From the NCBI RefSeq assembly GCF_020639365.1, contig NZ_JAINUL010000001.1, forward strand, positions 8,255,604-8,319,603: DNA of 64,000 bases, in the 5' to 3' direction. The stretch is from Streptomyces flavotricini (GTDB taxonomy: Bacteria; Actinomycetota; Actinomycetes; Streptomycetales; Streptomycetaceae). Under the pieces are notes generated by a model that saw only the letters and a list, made by a program, of their open reading frames with translations, did not search any database and had not been told where the DNA came from. Shown here in pieces: positions 34,412 through 42,233 of this stretch. A program made the position numbers and the translations under genes. How positions within the stretch are numbered: the stretch's first letter is position 1; the number at the start of each line of letters is the position of its first letter.

Positions 34412-35250
34412 CCGTCCGCAAGAACCAGGCCACCCTCACGCCGGACGAGAAGAGCGCCTTCGTCAACGCGGTCCTCGAACTCAAGCGGACGGGCATCTAC
34501 GACCGGTACGTCAACGCCCACAACTGGTACCTGCTGAACGACTCGGACTTCGGCGACCGGACGGGCCACCGCTCACCCTCCTTCCTGCCCTGGCACCGCC
34601 GGTTCCTGTTGGACTTCGAGGCGGCGCTCCAGCGGATAGACAAGAACGTCTCCCTTCCCTACTGGGACTGGACGGCTGACCGTACGGCCAACTCCTCACT
34701 GTGGGGTTCCGACTTCATGGGCGGCACCCGCCGGGGGCGCGACGGCCAAGTACTCGACGGGCCGTTCGCCTTCCAAGGCGGCAAGTGGGCCCTGACGGTG
34801 GGCGTGGACCGGCGCACGTACCTGCGACGCGGCCTCGGCTCCGGGACCCCGCAGCTACCGACGCGGGCCGACGTGGACTCCGTGATCGCCCTGCCGGTGT
34901 ACGACTCCGCCCCCTGGAACAGCGCCTCGAACGGGTTCCGCAACGCCCTGGAGGGCTGGCGGGGCGTCAACCTGCACAACCGGGTGCACGTGTGGGTCGG
35001 CGGCCAGATGACCTCCGCGGCCTCTCCCAACGACCCGGTGTTCTGGCTGCACCACGCCTTCATCGACAAGCTGTGGGCCGAGTGGCAGGTGAAGCACCCG
35101 AAGTCGGGCTACCTGCCCGCCGTCCGGACGGCGAACGTGGTCGACCTGCGGTCCGTCCTGAGCCCGTGGAACAACGTGACCCCGGCCGACCTGCTCGACC
35201 ATCACCGCTTCTACACGTTCGACACGGAGAGCGGCGGGCAGCGCTTCTGA
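34408..35250 (+). CDS. melC2: Tyrosinase MelC2
   Basis: 280 residues from GTG 34408 (GTGA overlap with melC1). All six copper ligands are visible: CuA His38 (AHNWYLLND), and the two His of HRSPSFLPWHRRF; CuB HNRVHVWVGG (two His) and FWLHHAFID. Type 3 copper oxidase converting tyrosine to DOPA and dopaquinone, giving melanin. It has no signal of its own and relies on MelC1 for export. Length is close to the usual 273. Confidence 0.96.
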   Translation: MTVRKNQATLTPDEKSAFVNAVLELKRTGIYDRYVNAHNWYLLNDSDFGDRTGHRSPSFLPWHRRFLLDFEAALQRIDKNVSLPYWDWTADRTANSSLWGSDFMGGTRRGRDGQVLDGPFAFQGGKWALTVGVDRRTYLRRGLGSGTPQLPTRADVDSVIALPVYDSAPWNSASNGFRNALEGWRGVNLHNRVHVWVGGQMTSAASPNDPVFWLHHAFIDKLWAEWQVKHPKSGYLPAVRTANVVDLRSVLSPWNNVTPADLLDHHRFYTFDTESGGQRF

Positions 35251-35254
35251 CTGC

Positions 35255-35511
35255 CTGAACGTCGATTCCAAGGTCGGCGCCGTGCTGGATCACGCTGGTC
35301 TGGTAGCCGCCGTCGCCCATGCCTTGGTCGCGCTCGGATGGGCTGCAGCCGGCTCGGTGAGAGCCCGCCTGCCGCCGACGGAGTCGTGGATCGAGGCGGT
35401 GGTGGCGGGGACGGGGAGGACCAGTCCGACGGCGTCGGTGATCAGGTGGCGTTTGCGCGGTACCAGGTCCTGCGCGGGCAGCCTGGCCACAAGAGCATCC
35501 CCGAATGGCAA
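35255..35511 (-). mobile_element. IS transposase fragment
   Basis: Minus-strand pieces in two frames: ALVARLPAQDLVPRKRHLIT and DAVGLVLPVPATTASIHDSV correspond to the KRHxxVDTxGLVLxVxVTxASVxD stretch of IS5-like transposases, and GDGGYQTSVIQHGADLGIDV to the following ADGGY block. Both ends are missing, so this is an inert remnant between melC2 and the metallohydrolase. Confidence 0.6.
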
Positions 35512-35520
35512 CTACCGGGA

Positions 35521-36177
35521 TCAGGCGCTCTCTTGCAGCTGGACGGTGGTGCCGGGCTCGAGGCGCTCGATCGGGGTGCCGGTCAGGCCCTTCTCGCCGA
35601 GGAGATTGGCGGTGGAGTGCTGGCCGAGGTCGCTGAGCATGAGTTCGTGGATCTGGATGATGCGCTTGGGCTTGACGGTGCGGACGTAGTCGGCGGCTTC
35701 GCCGAGCTTTGTCCATGGGCCGCTGGTCGGCAGCAGGAGGGTGTGTACGGGAGCGTCGGGCGCGAAGTAGGCGTCGCCGGGGTGGTAGACGGCTCCGTTG
35801 TCGAGGAGGTAGCCGACGTTGTCGGGGCACGGGATGTCGGCGTGGATCAGCCCGTGGCGGTGGCCGTGGACGGTGGCGGTGATGGAACCGACGCTGAAGG
35901 TGTCGCCCGCGGCGACGGCGTGGACGCGGCCACCGTGGCTGCCGAGGGTGGCTGCGACCGTGGCCGTGCCGTAGACCTGCAGCCCGGGCTGGGCTTCGAG
36001 AGCGGCGACGACGAGCTTTTCGTCGAAGTGGTCGAAGTGTTCGTGGGTGATCAGGACGGCATGAGCCTGGGTGACGGCTTCTGCCGCGTCCGGGGTGAGG
36101 GTGCCGGGGTCGATGACCAGGCGGGTGCCGTCCTTCTCGAGTGTGATGCAGGCATGGGAGTGCTTGGTGAGCTTCAC
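35521..36177 (-). CDS. MBL-fold metal-dependent hydrolase (UlaG-like)
   Basis: 218 residues starting MKLTKHSHACITLEKDG. Metal-binding motif THEHFDHFDEK (HxHxDH), later VHGHRHGLIH, YHPGDAYFAPD and a C-terminal HE (IQIHELMLSD). Arrangement fits the L-ascorbate-6-phosphate lactonase-like group widespread in actinobacteria, substrate usually unknown. Divergently transcribed from a MarR-family gene 41 nt away, which probably controls it. Confidence 0.88.
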   Translation of the reverse strand: MKLTKHSHACITLEKDGTRLVIDPGTLTPDAAEAVTQAHAVLITHEHFDHFDEKLVVAALEAQPGLQVYGTATVAATLGSHGGRVHAVAAGDTFSVGSITATVHGHRHGLIHADIPCPDNVGYLLDNGAVYHPGDAYFAPDAPVHTLLLPTSGPWTKLGEAADYVRTVKPKRIIQIHELMLSDLGQHSTANLLGEKGLTGTPIERLEPGTTVQLQESA

Positions 36178-36218
36178 AAGCGGGTCCTTTCCGAACCGAC
36201 CGAATATCTACAGCCACT

Positions 36219-36584
36219 GTGCGCACTGCCGACACGATGCCGCCCGGCGAGGCCGCCGTCCTGGGCTACCTGGACCGCAGCGGCCCGCTGACCACCGCCG
36301 GTATCGCACAACAGCGGGGAGTCAGTCACCAGTCGGCTGCCAAGGCGGTCAAGGAACTCCTGGCTCAGGGCCTTGTGCATGCCGAGGCGCACCCGAGCGA
36401 CGGCCGCAAGCTGTTGCTCCACCTCACGCCGGCGGGAAGCGGCCGTCTGGCCGAGGAGCGCCGAAGGCGTGCGGACTGGCTCGGCACCGCGATCAGCGAA
36501 GTCCTCAGTTCCGATGAACGAAAGACGCTTGAGGTGGCGCTGCCCCTGCTGTCACGCCTGACCACACACTTGAATGGCAGGTAG
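36219..36584 (+). CDS. MarR-family transcriptional regulator
   Basis: 121 residues from GTG 36219. Winged helix: AVLGYLDRSGPLTTAGIAQQ, VSHQSAAKAVKELLAQGLVH, AHPSDGRKLLLHLTPAGSGRL, followed by the dimer helix EERRRRADWLGTAISEVLS. Shorter than usual at the N-terminus by about 20 residues. Back to back with the UlaG-like gene; the 41-bp spacer containing TATCTACAG would be the operator. Confidence 0.88.
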   Translation: MRTADTMPPGEAAVLGYLDRSGPLTTAGIAQQRGVSHQSAAKAVKELLAQGLVHAEAHPSDGRKLLLHLTPAGSGRLAEERRRRADWLGTAISEVLSSDERKTLEVALPLLSRLTTHLNGR

Positions 36585-36936
36585 CCCAGGGACTGTCGTT
36601 TGGGCCATCGTGCGCTGTGCATAGTGAAGTTGCAGGTCACGAGTCTGGTGTGCGCGATGTCCGAGAAGAGGTACCACCCGTCGCGAACGGGGACGTGCGT
36701 CTGCTGGATACGCTGGACCCGACCTTACGTCGTGATCAAAGACGTCCGGTGCGAGGTCGAACTGGCTGTAGCCGACAGTCCGGTCAGCACGCCGTCCCGC
36801 GCGTGATGCCCTACTCGATCGACAGCTCGCCGGTACCTGTGACGAACCGGTGACACCGACGCCGCCGTCCGTGTCTCCCCTCCTGGTAATTTGGCACACT
36901 CTTTCGATCAATTCGTGCTCCACTGGGGGACTTCTC
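36585..36936. other. Intergenic region without a supported gene
   Basis: Short frames exist on both strands (for example 36617-36853) but none has a good ribosome site or protein-like composition. The right end holds the promoter and GGGGGA ribosome site of the following lipoprotein. Confidence 0.5.
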
Positions 36937-37425
36937 GTGCACAAGAACCTGCGCCACAGCCTCATCGCCGCCGCCGGCATCGCGGCCGCCCTGGCCCTCA
37001 CGGCCTGCGGCAGTGACTCCGGTAACGACAAGGCCGCCACCTCCAAGGACCCGAAGCCGGCCGCGACGCCGAGCAGTCCGGCGGCCGCTTCCAGCTCCAG
37101 CTCCGGTGCCGACGCCAAGGGCGGCAGTGTGGAGGGCGGCTGGATCTCGATGGCGAACCCGTCGAAGCCCGTCGTCCTGACCGTCAAGGGCAAGACCGCC
37201 GTGGTCGTCGAGGGCGCCTCCGGCCTGACCTGCCAGGGCACCACCGACGGCAAGTCCTTCGACCTCAAGTGCCCGGCGGGCGCACTGCACGCGAAGGGCC
37301 AGGTCGCCTCCGTGGACGCGGCCGAACTGAAGGTCACCTGGCAGGAAGTCGGCACCGAGACCTACCAGAAGAGCGAGCCGGGCAAGCTCCCCACGGGCCT
37401 CCCCACCGTCATCCCGAAGCCCTGA
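36937..37425 (+). CDS. Secreted lipoprotein, unknown function
   Basis: 162 residues from GTG 36937, which has GGGGGA 7 nt upstream and starts a proper signal peptide (MHKNLRHSLIAAAGIAAALA) with lipobox LTAC at about residues 23-26. Then a Ser/Ala/Lys linker and a small beta-rich domain (WISMANPSKPVVLTVKGKTA, LTCQGTTDGKSFDLKCPAGA) with two cysteines that could pair. The longer frame upstream has no signal. Followed by a clear terminator. Function not recognised. Confidence 0.8.
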   Translation: MHKNLRHSLIAAAGIAAALALTACGSDSGNDKAATSKDPKPAATPSSPAAASSSSSGADAKGGSVEGGWISMANPSKPVVLTVKGKTAVVVEGASGLTCQGTTDGKSFDLKCPAGALHAKGQVASVDAAELKVTWQEVGTETYQKSEPGKLPTGLPTVIPKP

Positions 37426-37431
37426 CCCATC

Positions 37432-37470
37432 CCGTACGGTCCCGTTCCTCGGGCGGTCGGGGCCGTACGG
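37432..37470. terminator. Terminator hairpin after the lipoprotein gene
   Basis: CCGTACGG at 37432-37439 repeats in inverted form at 37463-37470, extended inward by CCC/GGG pairing (TCCC with GGGG). It starts 7 nt after the stop codon. Confidence 0.6.
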
Positions 37471-37743
37471 TGGCAGTGTGCAGCCCACAGGGCGACGACG
37501 GCACGGGCATGGGTGCGGCCGGGACCATACGCCACGGCACCGCCAGTGCGTCCTGGGCGCCGGATCGACCTGGTTCGTCGCCTGGACATTCCCCTCCTCG
37601 GCGTCGATCGGTGGGTGGCGGAATGGATGATGGGAACGACGAGACGACATCCCCGAAGCCTTCCGCGGCCTCGCCACCAGCCTCATTGCCCACAGACACG
37701 TCCAACGCCTTTGTCAGGGCCTCTTGCGACCTGGGGAGAATTG

Positions 37744-38379
37744 ATGGGGCCCTCTGATTCACTGAGACACATGGGGATCGGGGCATTCATCACACAGACG
37801 CGGCTGCTGGCGGCACACGAGGGGCGGTGGATGGCGAGCCTCGGGTTGTGGGTGGCTCGGCGCTCCCACGGGGTCGGGGAGGCGGACATCCCTGTGGGGT
37901 ACGCGCGTGCTCAGGCGCCGACGGCGTACGGGCTGGTGTTCGTGTTCGTGGTCGAGACGGTGGGGGTGTCCTTCATGCTCGCCGCGTATCCGGTCGCCCA
38001 CCTGGTCATGCTGCTTCTCGACCTCTACACGGTGCTTCTGGTCCTGGGGCTGCACGCCGCCGCGGTCACACGCCCACACGTCGTGGGGTCGGGCGAGCTG
38101 CGGGTGCGGCGCGGTGCACGGCTCGATCTGCGGATTCCCTTGGAACGGATCGCGTCCGCCCGTTACGACCTCCGCTTCCCGGACGCGAACAAGTCGGAGG
38201 ACGGTGTGCTGGACGTGGCCATCGCCTCGCAGACCTCGATCACTATCGAACTGGCCCAACCGGTCACCACCGTCAGTCTGTTGGGTCAGCGCACGCAGGT
38301 TCATACGGTCCGCTGCCACGCCGACGAACCTCAGGCCGCGGTCACGGCGATCAAGAAAGCGCTGCCGGCGGCGAGTTGA
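37744..38379 (+). CDS. Membrane protein, unknown
   Basis: 211 residues from ATG 37744, chosen for GGGGAG 6 nt upstream. Two adjacent hydrophobic segments (YGLVFVFVVETVGVSFMLAA and VMLLLDLYTVLLVLGLHAA, about residues 60-105) are followed by a soluble domain with LRVRRGARLDLRIPLERIAS and TVSLLGQRTQVHTVRCHADE, which resembles the PH-like domain often found behind two transmembrane helices in actinobacterial proteins. No specific function is recognised. Confidence 0.7.
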   Translation: MGPSDSLRHMGIGAFITQTRLLAAHEGRWMASLGLWVARRSHGVGEADIPVGYARAQAPTAYGLVFVFVVETVGVSFMLAAYPVAHLVMLLLDLYTVLLVLGLHAAAVTRPHVVGSGELRVRRGARLDLRIPLERIASARYDLRFPDANKSEDGVLDVAIASQTSITIELAQPVTTVSLLGQRTQVHTVRCHADEPQAAVTAIKKALPAAS

Positions 38380-38460
38380 CAGGCCGACATTGTCACCGCG
38401 GGTCGGCCGTGCGGGACTGCGGACCGTGACATGAGACGGGCCGCACGAGTTGGGTGAGTT

Positions 38461-38604
38461 GTGAAGCTGACCTGGGCCTGTGCGGCCTGCTCCCATCCTG
38501 CCCCGTCCGGTATCTCCCGCGCGCACTTGCGCGAGTTGCTCGAAGGACTCGCAGCTGCGTGGGAAGCAGCGCGCGAGTCCGCGCTACGTGATCAGCGTGG
38601 CGGC
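38461..38604 (+). mobile_element. Fragment of transposase N-terminus
   Basis: The plus frame reads VKLTWACAACSHPAPSGISR then AHLRELLEGLAAAWEAARES, ending RDQRGG, similar to the N-terminal helical part of the transposase remnant at 50857-51791 (GKHLGALVEELAPRREARCES). It stops abruptly where an oppositely oriented transposase remnant begins, suggesting one element inserted in or recombined with another. Confidence 0.45.
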
Positions 38605-38930
38605 CCCGGCGCCGATCGGTGGGGGCCGGGCGCAAGCTTCAGGAAGGCCTCCTGGATGTCGTCCCGGATGTCCCAGCGGATCCGCAGGCGACGGAAGCCG
38701 TGAATCCAGGCGTTCGTCCGCTCAGCGACCCACCGGACGGTGCCCAGACCGGAACCGTGCGGGACTCCTCGCCGTGCGAAGACCGGCTTGATCCCGCGCT
38801 TCCACAACAGGCGACGGTACTTGTCGTAGTCGTATCCCCGGTCCGCATAGAGCCGCAGGTACGTGGCGAAACTTGCGGTTGTACCGATCCGGCCGCGGGC
38901 CCGCCCAGACCTCGCGTCCGTGGTCGGAGG
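38592..38930 (-). mobile_element. IS5-family transposase, C-terminal remnant
   Basis: Minus strand reads LYADRGYDYDKYRRLLWKRG, IKPVFARRGVPHGSGLGTVR, WVAERTNAWIHGFRRLRIRW and DDIQEAFLKLAPG, the classic end of IS5-type transposases including the catalytic Glu region (VAERT). The N-terminal two thirds is absent. Ends next to the stop of the VWA gene. Confidence 0.75.
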
Positions 38931-38932
38931 GG

Positions 38933-39973
38933 TCAGACCATGACCAGCAGTCGCGTGTTCGGTACCAGTTTCCGATTCACGCTGGTGCTCTGCACGAAGA
39001 TGGTGAAGTCGTCGTTGTGGTCCGGCTTGACGCGGACTTCCGAGTCCGGCAGGCCGAGCAGGGCCCGGGCCTCCGGTCCCGTGTACACCTGGTCCGTCTT
39101 CTTCTCCAGTACCGCGATCTGCTTCCGCGCCTGAATCCTTTCCGACTTGCTCAGCTGGTAGAAAGCGCAACCGGTCCGGTAATTCTGCCCGCACTCGATG
39201 ACCCATTCCCGGATCGCCGCATTGCGAGCCACGGAAACCAGCTGGTACTGCGACGGATCGACCGGAGCGAGGCCTGCCGCGGCAATGGTTTCCTTGTTGA
39301 CCACCTCGGCACCCGTGGAGAACACCGCTTTCGTTCCCCGGATGCCCTTGGTACGGCCCACCATGAAGTTTTCGGTGGCCTTCAGAATCACCTGGCCGGC
39401 TTCCTCCAGGCCCTGTGTGCTCGTGGCGTCCCAAATGGCGATGTTGTCTTTCGGGAAGCCGCACTGCATGGCCTCGCGCTTGCCCATCTGGTCCGGCACG
39501 AGGACGGCCAGCGTCCAGTTGTCCTGCTGCGTTTCGATCATCGTGGCGACGGCCTGCACCAGGTCACGAGCGCTGCGGGAAGGGGCATCCGGGCAGCGGT
39601 GACTCGCGTTCTCCTGCCCGTCGGTCAGCACGAAAGTGAGGAAGCTGTGGTCGCCGTAGAGCTGGGCCGTCTGTGCCAGCTCCCGCTGCGACTTCAGCGT
39701 GGCAGCCAGCAGAGCCGTCATTCCCCCGGCCCGGTACAGTTGCTTCAGGGACGGCATGCGCAGCACGTCCTTGTCGTAGATGACGCACTCGACCTTGTCC
39801 GCGAAGGCGTACACCGTGACACGGGTTTCCTGGTCCAGCTCCTGTGACCGACGGGCCAGATAAGCGATCTGCTGATCGGCGACTTCGACCACCTTGCCGC
39901 TCAGGTGCGACATGGACGAACTGGCGTCCAGCACGAGAGCGACGTGATTGATGTAGTTCTGCTTTCCGGACAT
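38933..39973 (-). CDS. von Willebrand factor A (VWA) domain protein
   Basis: 346 residues from ATG 39973. The metal-ion-dependent adhesion site is intact: DASSS at residues 16-20, with further motif positions in GGMTALLAATLKS and FVLTDGQENAS (Thr/Asp). The second half (VFSTGAEVVNKETIAAAGLA, NAAIREWVIECGQNYRTGCA) resembles a conserved actinobacterial extension of unknown role. No signal peptide, so intracellular. Its gene end abuts an IS remnant, but the reading frame is complete. Confidence 0.85.
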   Translation of the reverse strand: MSGKQNYINHVALVLDASSSMSHLSGKVVEVADQQIAYLARRSQELDQETRVTVYAFADKVECVIYDKDVLRMPSLKQLYRAGGMTALLAATLKSQRELAQTAQLYGDHSFLTFVLTDGQENASHRCPDAPSRSARDLVQAVATMIETQQDNWTLAVLVPDQMGKREAMQCGFPKDNIAIWDATSTQGLEEAGQVILKATENFMVGRTKGIRGTKAVFSTGAEVVNKETIAAAGLAPVDPSQYQLVSVARNAAIREWVIECGQNYRTGCAFYQLSKSERIQARKQIAVLEKKTDQVYTGPEARALLGLPDSEVRVKPDHNDDFTIFVQSTSVNRKLVPNTRLLVMV

Positions 39974-40411
39974 GGCGGATCCCCCCTGTTTTCCGACTCG
40001 ATACTTCGATCCTCCCATCCACCACTGACAATCGATCTTGGAAGAGAGCCGGGTCCGGATGCGGCGTCGGGGACGCGCGCGTGGGTCCTGGACCGGACTG
40101 CGCCGCCACTCGCGGAGCCGACGGGGGTGCCGCCGTGACGGCGTCTCGCCCGCACCCTTCCGGGGCGCACCCGAGTCCAAACTCATGCGCGCCGCACGCA
40201 CGTCCACCGGCGTCAAGGGCTGACGCGGTCGCTTGAAGGCCGCTCGGACGGGCAGGCGCCGCATATGTGATCGCCCGTACGGGCCGGCCGCCCGGCATGG
40301 GCCGAAGTGGTACAGGAGTGCAGTGATGGCGAACGCGACCAGTTGTTCCATGGAAAGTGAGGCCCCGAGGGGGCGGCGCCCGCACGGTGCCGTACGCGTG
40401 GTGGGTGCCCC
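39974..40411. other. Divergent intergenic region
   Basis: 438 bp between the leftward VWA gene and the rightward amidotransferase gene. It must hold both promoters. I see no supported gene; open frames here are arginine-rich and lack ribosome sites. Confidence 0.5.
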
Positions 40412-42193
40412 GTGTGTGGCGTGAGCGGGGAGATGCGTTTCGACGGCGGTAGACCGGACCTCGCCGCAGTCGAACGTATGACCGATACGTTGGAGCCGCG
40501 GGGACCGGACGGCCGCGGGGCGTGGTCGCAGGGCGCGGTGGCGCTGGGGCATCGGCGCCTGAAGATCATCGACCTTTCCGAGTGCGGCGCCCAGCCCATG
40601 ACCGACACGCAACTGGGTCTCACCGCGGTCTTCAACGGTTGCATCTACAACTACCGCGAGCTGCGTGAGCGCCTGGAAGGGCTCGGACACCGCTTCTTCT
40701 CCCGCTCCGACACCGAGGTCGTCGTCAAGGCGTACGCCGAGTGGGGCCGGGCGTGCGTCCAGTCCCTCATCGGGATGTTCGCCTTCGCGGTGGTCGAGCA
40801 CCACACCGGCCGGGTCGTACTGGGCCGCGACCGGTTGGGCATCAAGCCCCTGTACGTAACCCAGGACAGCGACCGGCTCCGCTTCGCTTCCACCCTGCCC
40901 GCCCTGCTGGCTGGCGGGGGAGTCGACACGTCCCTCGACCCGGTCGCGCTTCACCAGTACCTGAGCTGGCACGGCACCGTCCCGGCGCCCCGTACCGTAC
41001 TGGCCGGAGTACGAAAGATCCCGCCGGCCACCGTCCGCGTCGTGGAGCGGGACGGTACGCACCGCGACCACTGTTATTGGCAGCCGTCGTACACCCGGTA
41101 CCCCGAACTCGGCGAGGACCCGGCACTCTGGCAGGAGGCGGTGCACGACGCGCTGCGCACGGCGGTTCGGCGGCGCACGGTCGCGGACGTTCCCGTGGGC
41201 GTGCTCCTGTCGGGCGGGCTCGATTCCAGCCTGATCGTGGCGCTGCTCGCCGAGGCGGGGCATGAGCAGCCCCCGACCTTCGCGATGGGGTTCGAGGCGG
41301 AGAACGGTGAGGACGGAGACGAGTTCCGGTATTCGGACCTGATCGCGCGACAGTTCTCGACCGACCACCACCAGTTCATGATTCCGTCCGATCGGCTTCC
41401 GTCGGCGCTGGAAGCCGCGATCGGTGCCATGAGCGAACCGATGGTCAGCCACGACGCCGTCGCGTTCCACATGCTGTCGGAACAGGTCTCCAAGGAGGTC
41501 AAGGTCGTGCTCTGCGGCCAGGGTGCGGACGAGGTGTTCGCCGGATACCACTGGTACCCGCAGATCGCCGCGGCCGCCCGGCCGGATGCGGACGAGGCGT
41601 ACGCGGACTCGTACTTCGACCGCACGCACGCCGATCTCACCGCCATGCTGCACCTGGACTTCACGGCCGACCACGACGTCTCCATGGAGTTCGTCCGGGC
41701 GCACATGGCCGCGCCGGGGGCCGCGACCGCTCTCGACGCGGCGCTCCGTATGGACGTCCACGCCCTCATGCCGGACGACCCGGTCAAGCGGGTCGACAAC
41801 ATGACGATGGCCTGGGGCCTGGAGGCGAGGGTGCCGTTCCTGGACCACGAGCTCGTCGAACTGGCCGCGGCCTGCCCTCCGCGGCTCAAGCTCGCGCAGG
41901 GCGGGAAGGCCGTGCTCAAGGACATCGGACGCAAGGTCCTGCCCCCTGAAGTCGTCGACCGCCCGAAGGGCTACTTTCCGGTGCCGGCGGTCCGGCACAT
42001 GGCCGAGCCCGTGCTCGCCCGCGTACGCGACGCGCTCACGGCCCCGGAAGCACGCCGACGCGGCGTCTTCGACCAGCGGCTGCTCCACGAGCTGCTCGCG
42101 GCACCCAACCGCCATCGCACCAAACGCGGGGCCAACACCCTCTGGCAGGTCGCGTCGTTGGAGATCTGGTTGCAGAAGCACGGTATCAAGTGA
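40412..42193 (+). CDS. Class II glutamine amidotransferase / asparagine synthase family protein (AsnB-like)
   Basis: 593 residues from GTG 40412, placing the nucleophile at Cys2 (MCGVSGEMRF). Glutaminase domain: RGPDGRG, GHRRLKIIDLS, FNGCIYNYRELRERL, SDTEVVVKAY. Synthetase domain: PP-loop VLLSGGLDSSLI (near residue 270), LCGQGADEVFAGY and WGLEARVPFLDHELVE. It resembles the N-acetylglutaminylglutamine amidotransferase branch more than housekeeping AsnB. The following S9 peptidase gene starts 40 nt later, a pairing also seen around such amidotransferases. It would amidate a carboxylate using Gln and ATP. Confidence 0.88.
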   Translation: MCGVSGEMRFDGGRPDLAAVERMTDTLEPRGPDGRGAWSQGAVALGHRRLKIIDLSECGAQPMTDTQLGLTAVFNGCIYNYRELRERLEGLGHRFFSRSDTEVVVKAYAEWGRACVQSLIGMFAFAVVEHHTGRVVLGRDRLGIKPLYVTQDSDRLRFASTLPALLAGGGVDTSLDPVALHQYLSWHGTVPAPRTVLAGVRKIPPATVRVVERDGTHRDHCYWQPSYTRYPELGEDPALWQEAVHDALRTAVRRRTVADVPVGVLLSGGLDSSLIVALLAEAGHEQPPTFAMGFEAENGEDGDEFRYSDLIARQFSTDHHQFMIPSDRLPSALEAAIGAMSEPMVSHDAVAFHMLSEQVSKEVKVVLCGQGADEVFAGYHWYPQIAAAARPDADEAYADSYFDRTHADLTAMLHLDFTADHDVSMEFVRAHMAAPGAATALDAALRMDVHALMPDDPVKRVDNMTMAWGLEARVPFLDHELVELAAACPPRLKLAQGGKAVLKDIGRKVLPPEVVDRPKGYFPVPAVRHMAEPVLARVRDALTAPEARRRGVFDQRLLHELLAAPNRHRTKRGANTLWQVASLEIWLQKHGIK

Positions 42194-42233
42194 GCGCTCG
42201 ACACCTGAAGCGCAAGCCTTGGAGAGGCGGCCC

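Noticed and set aside
36617..36853. 78-aa frame before the lipoprotein gene
   Set aside because: No ribosome site, no recognised features and it overlaps the likely promoter region of the lipoprotein gene.
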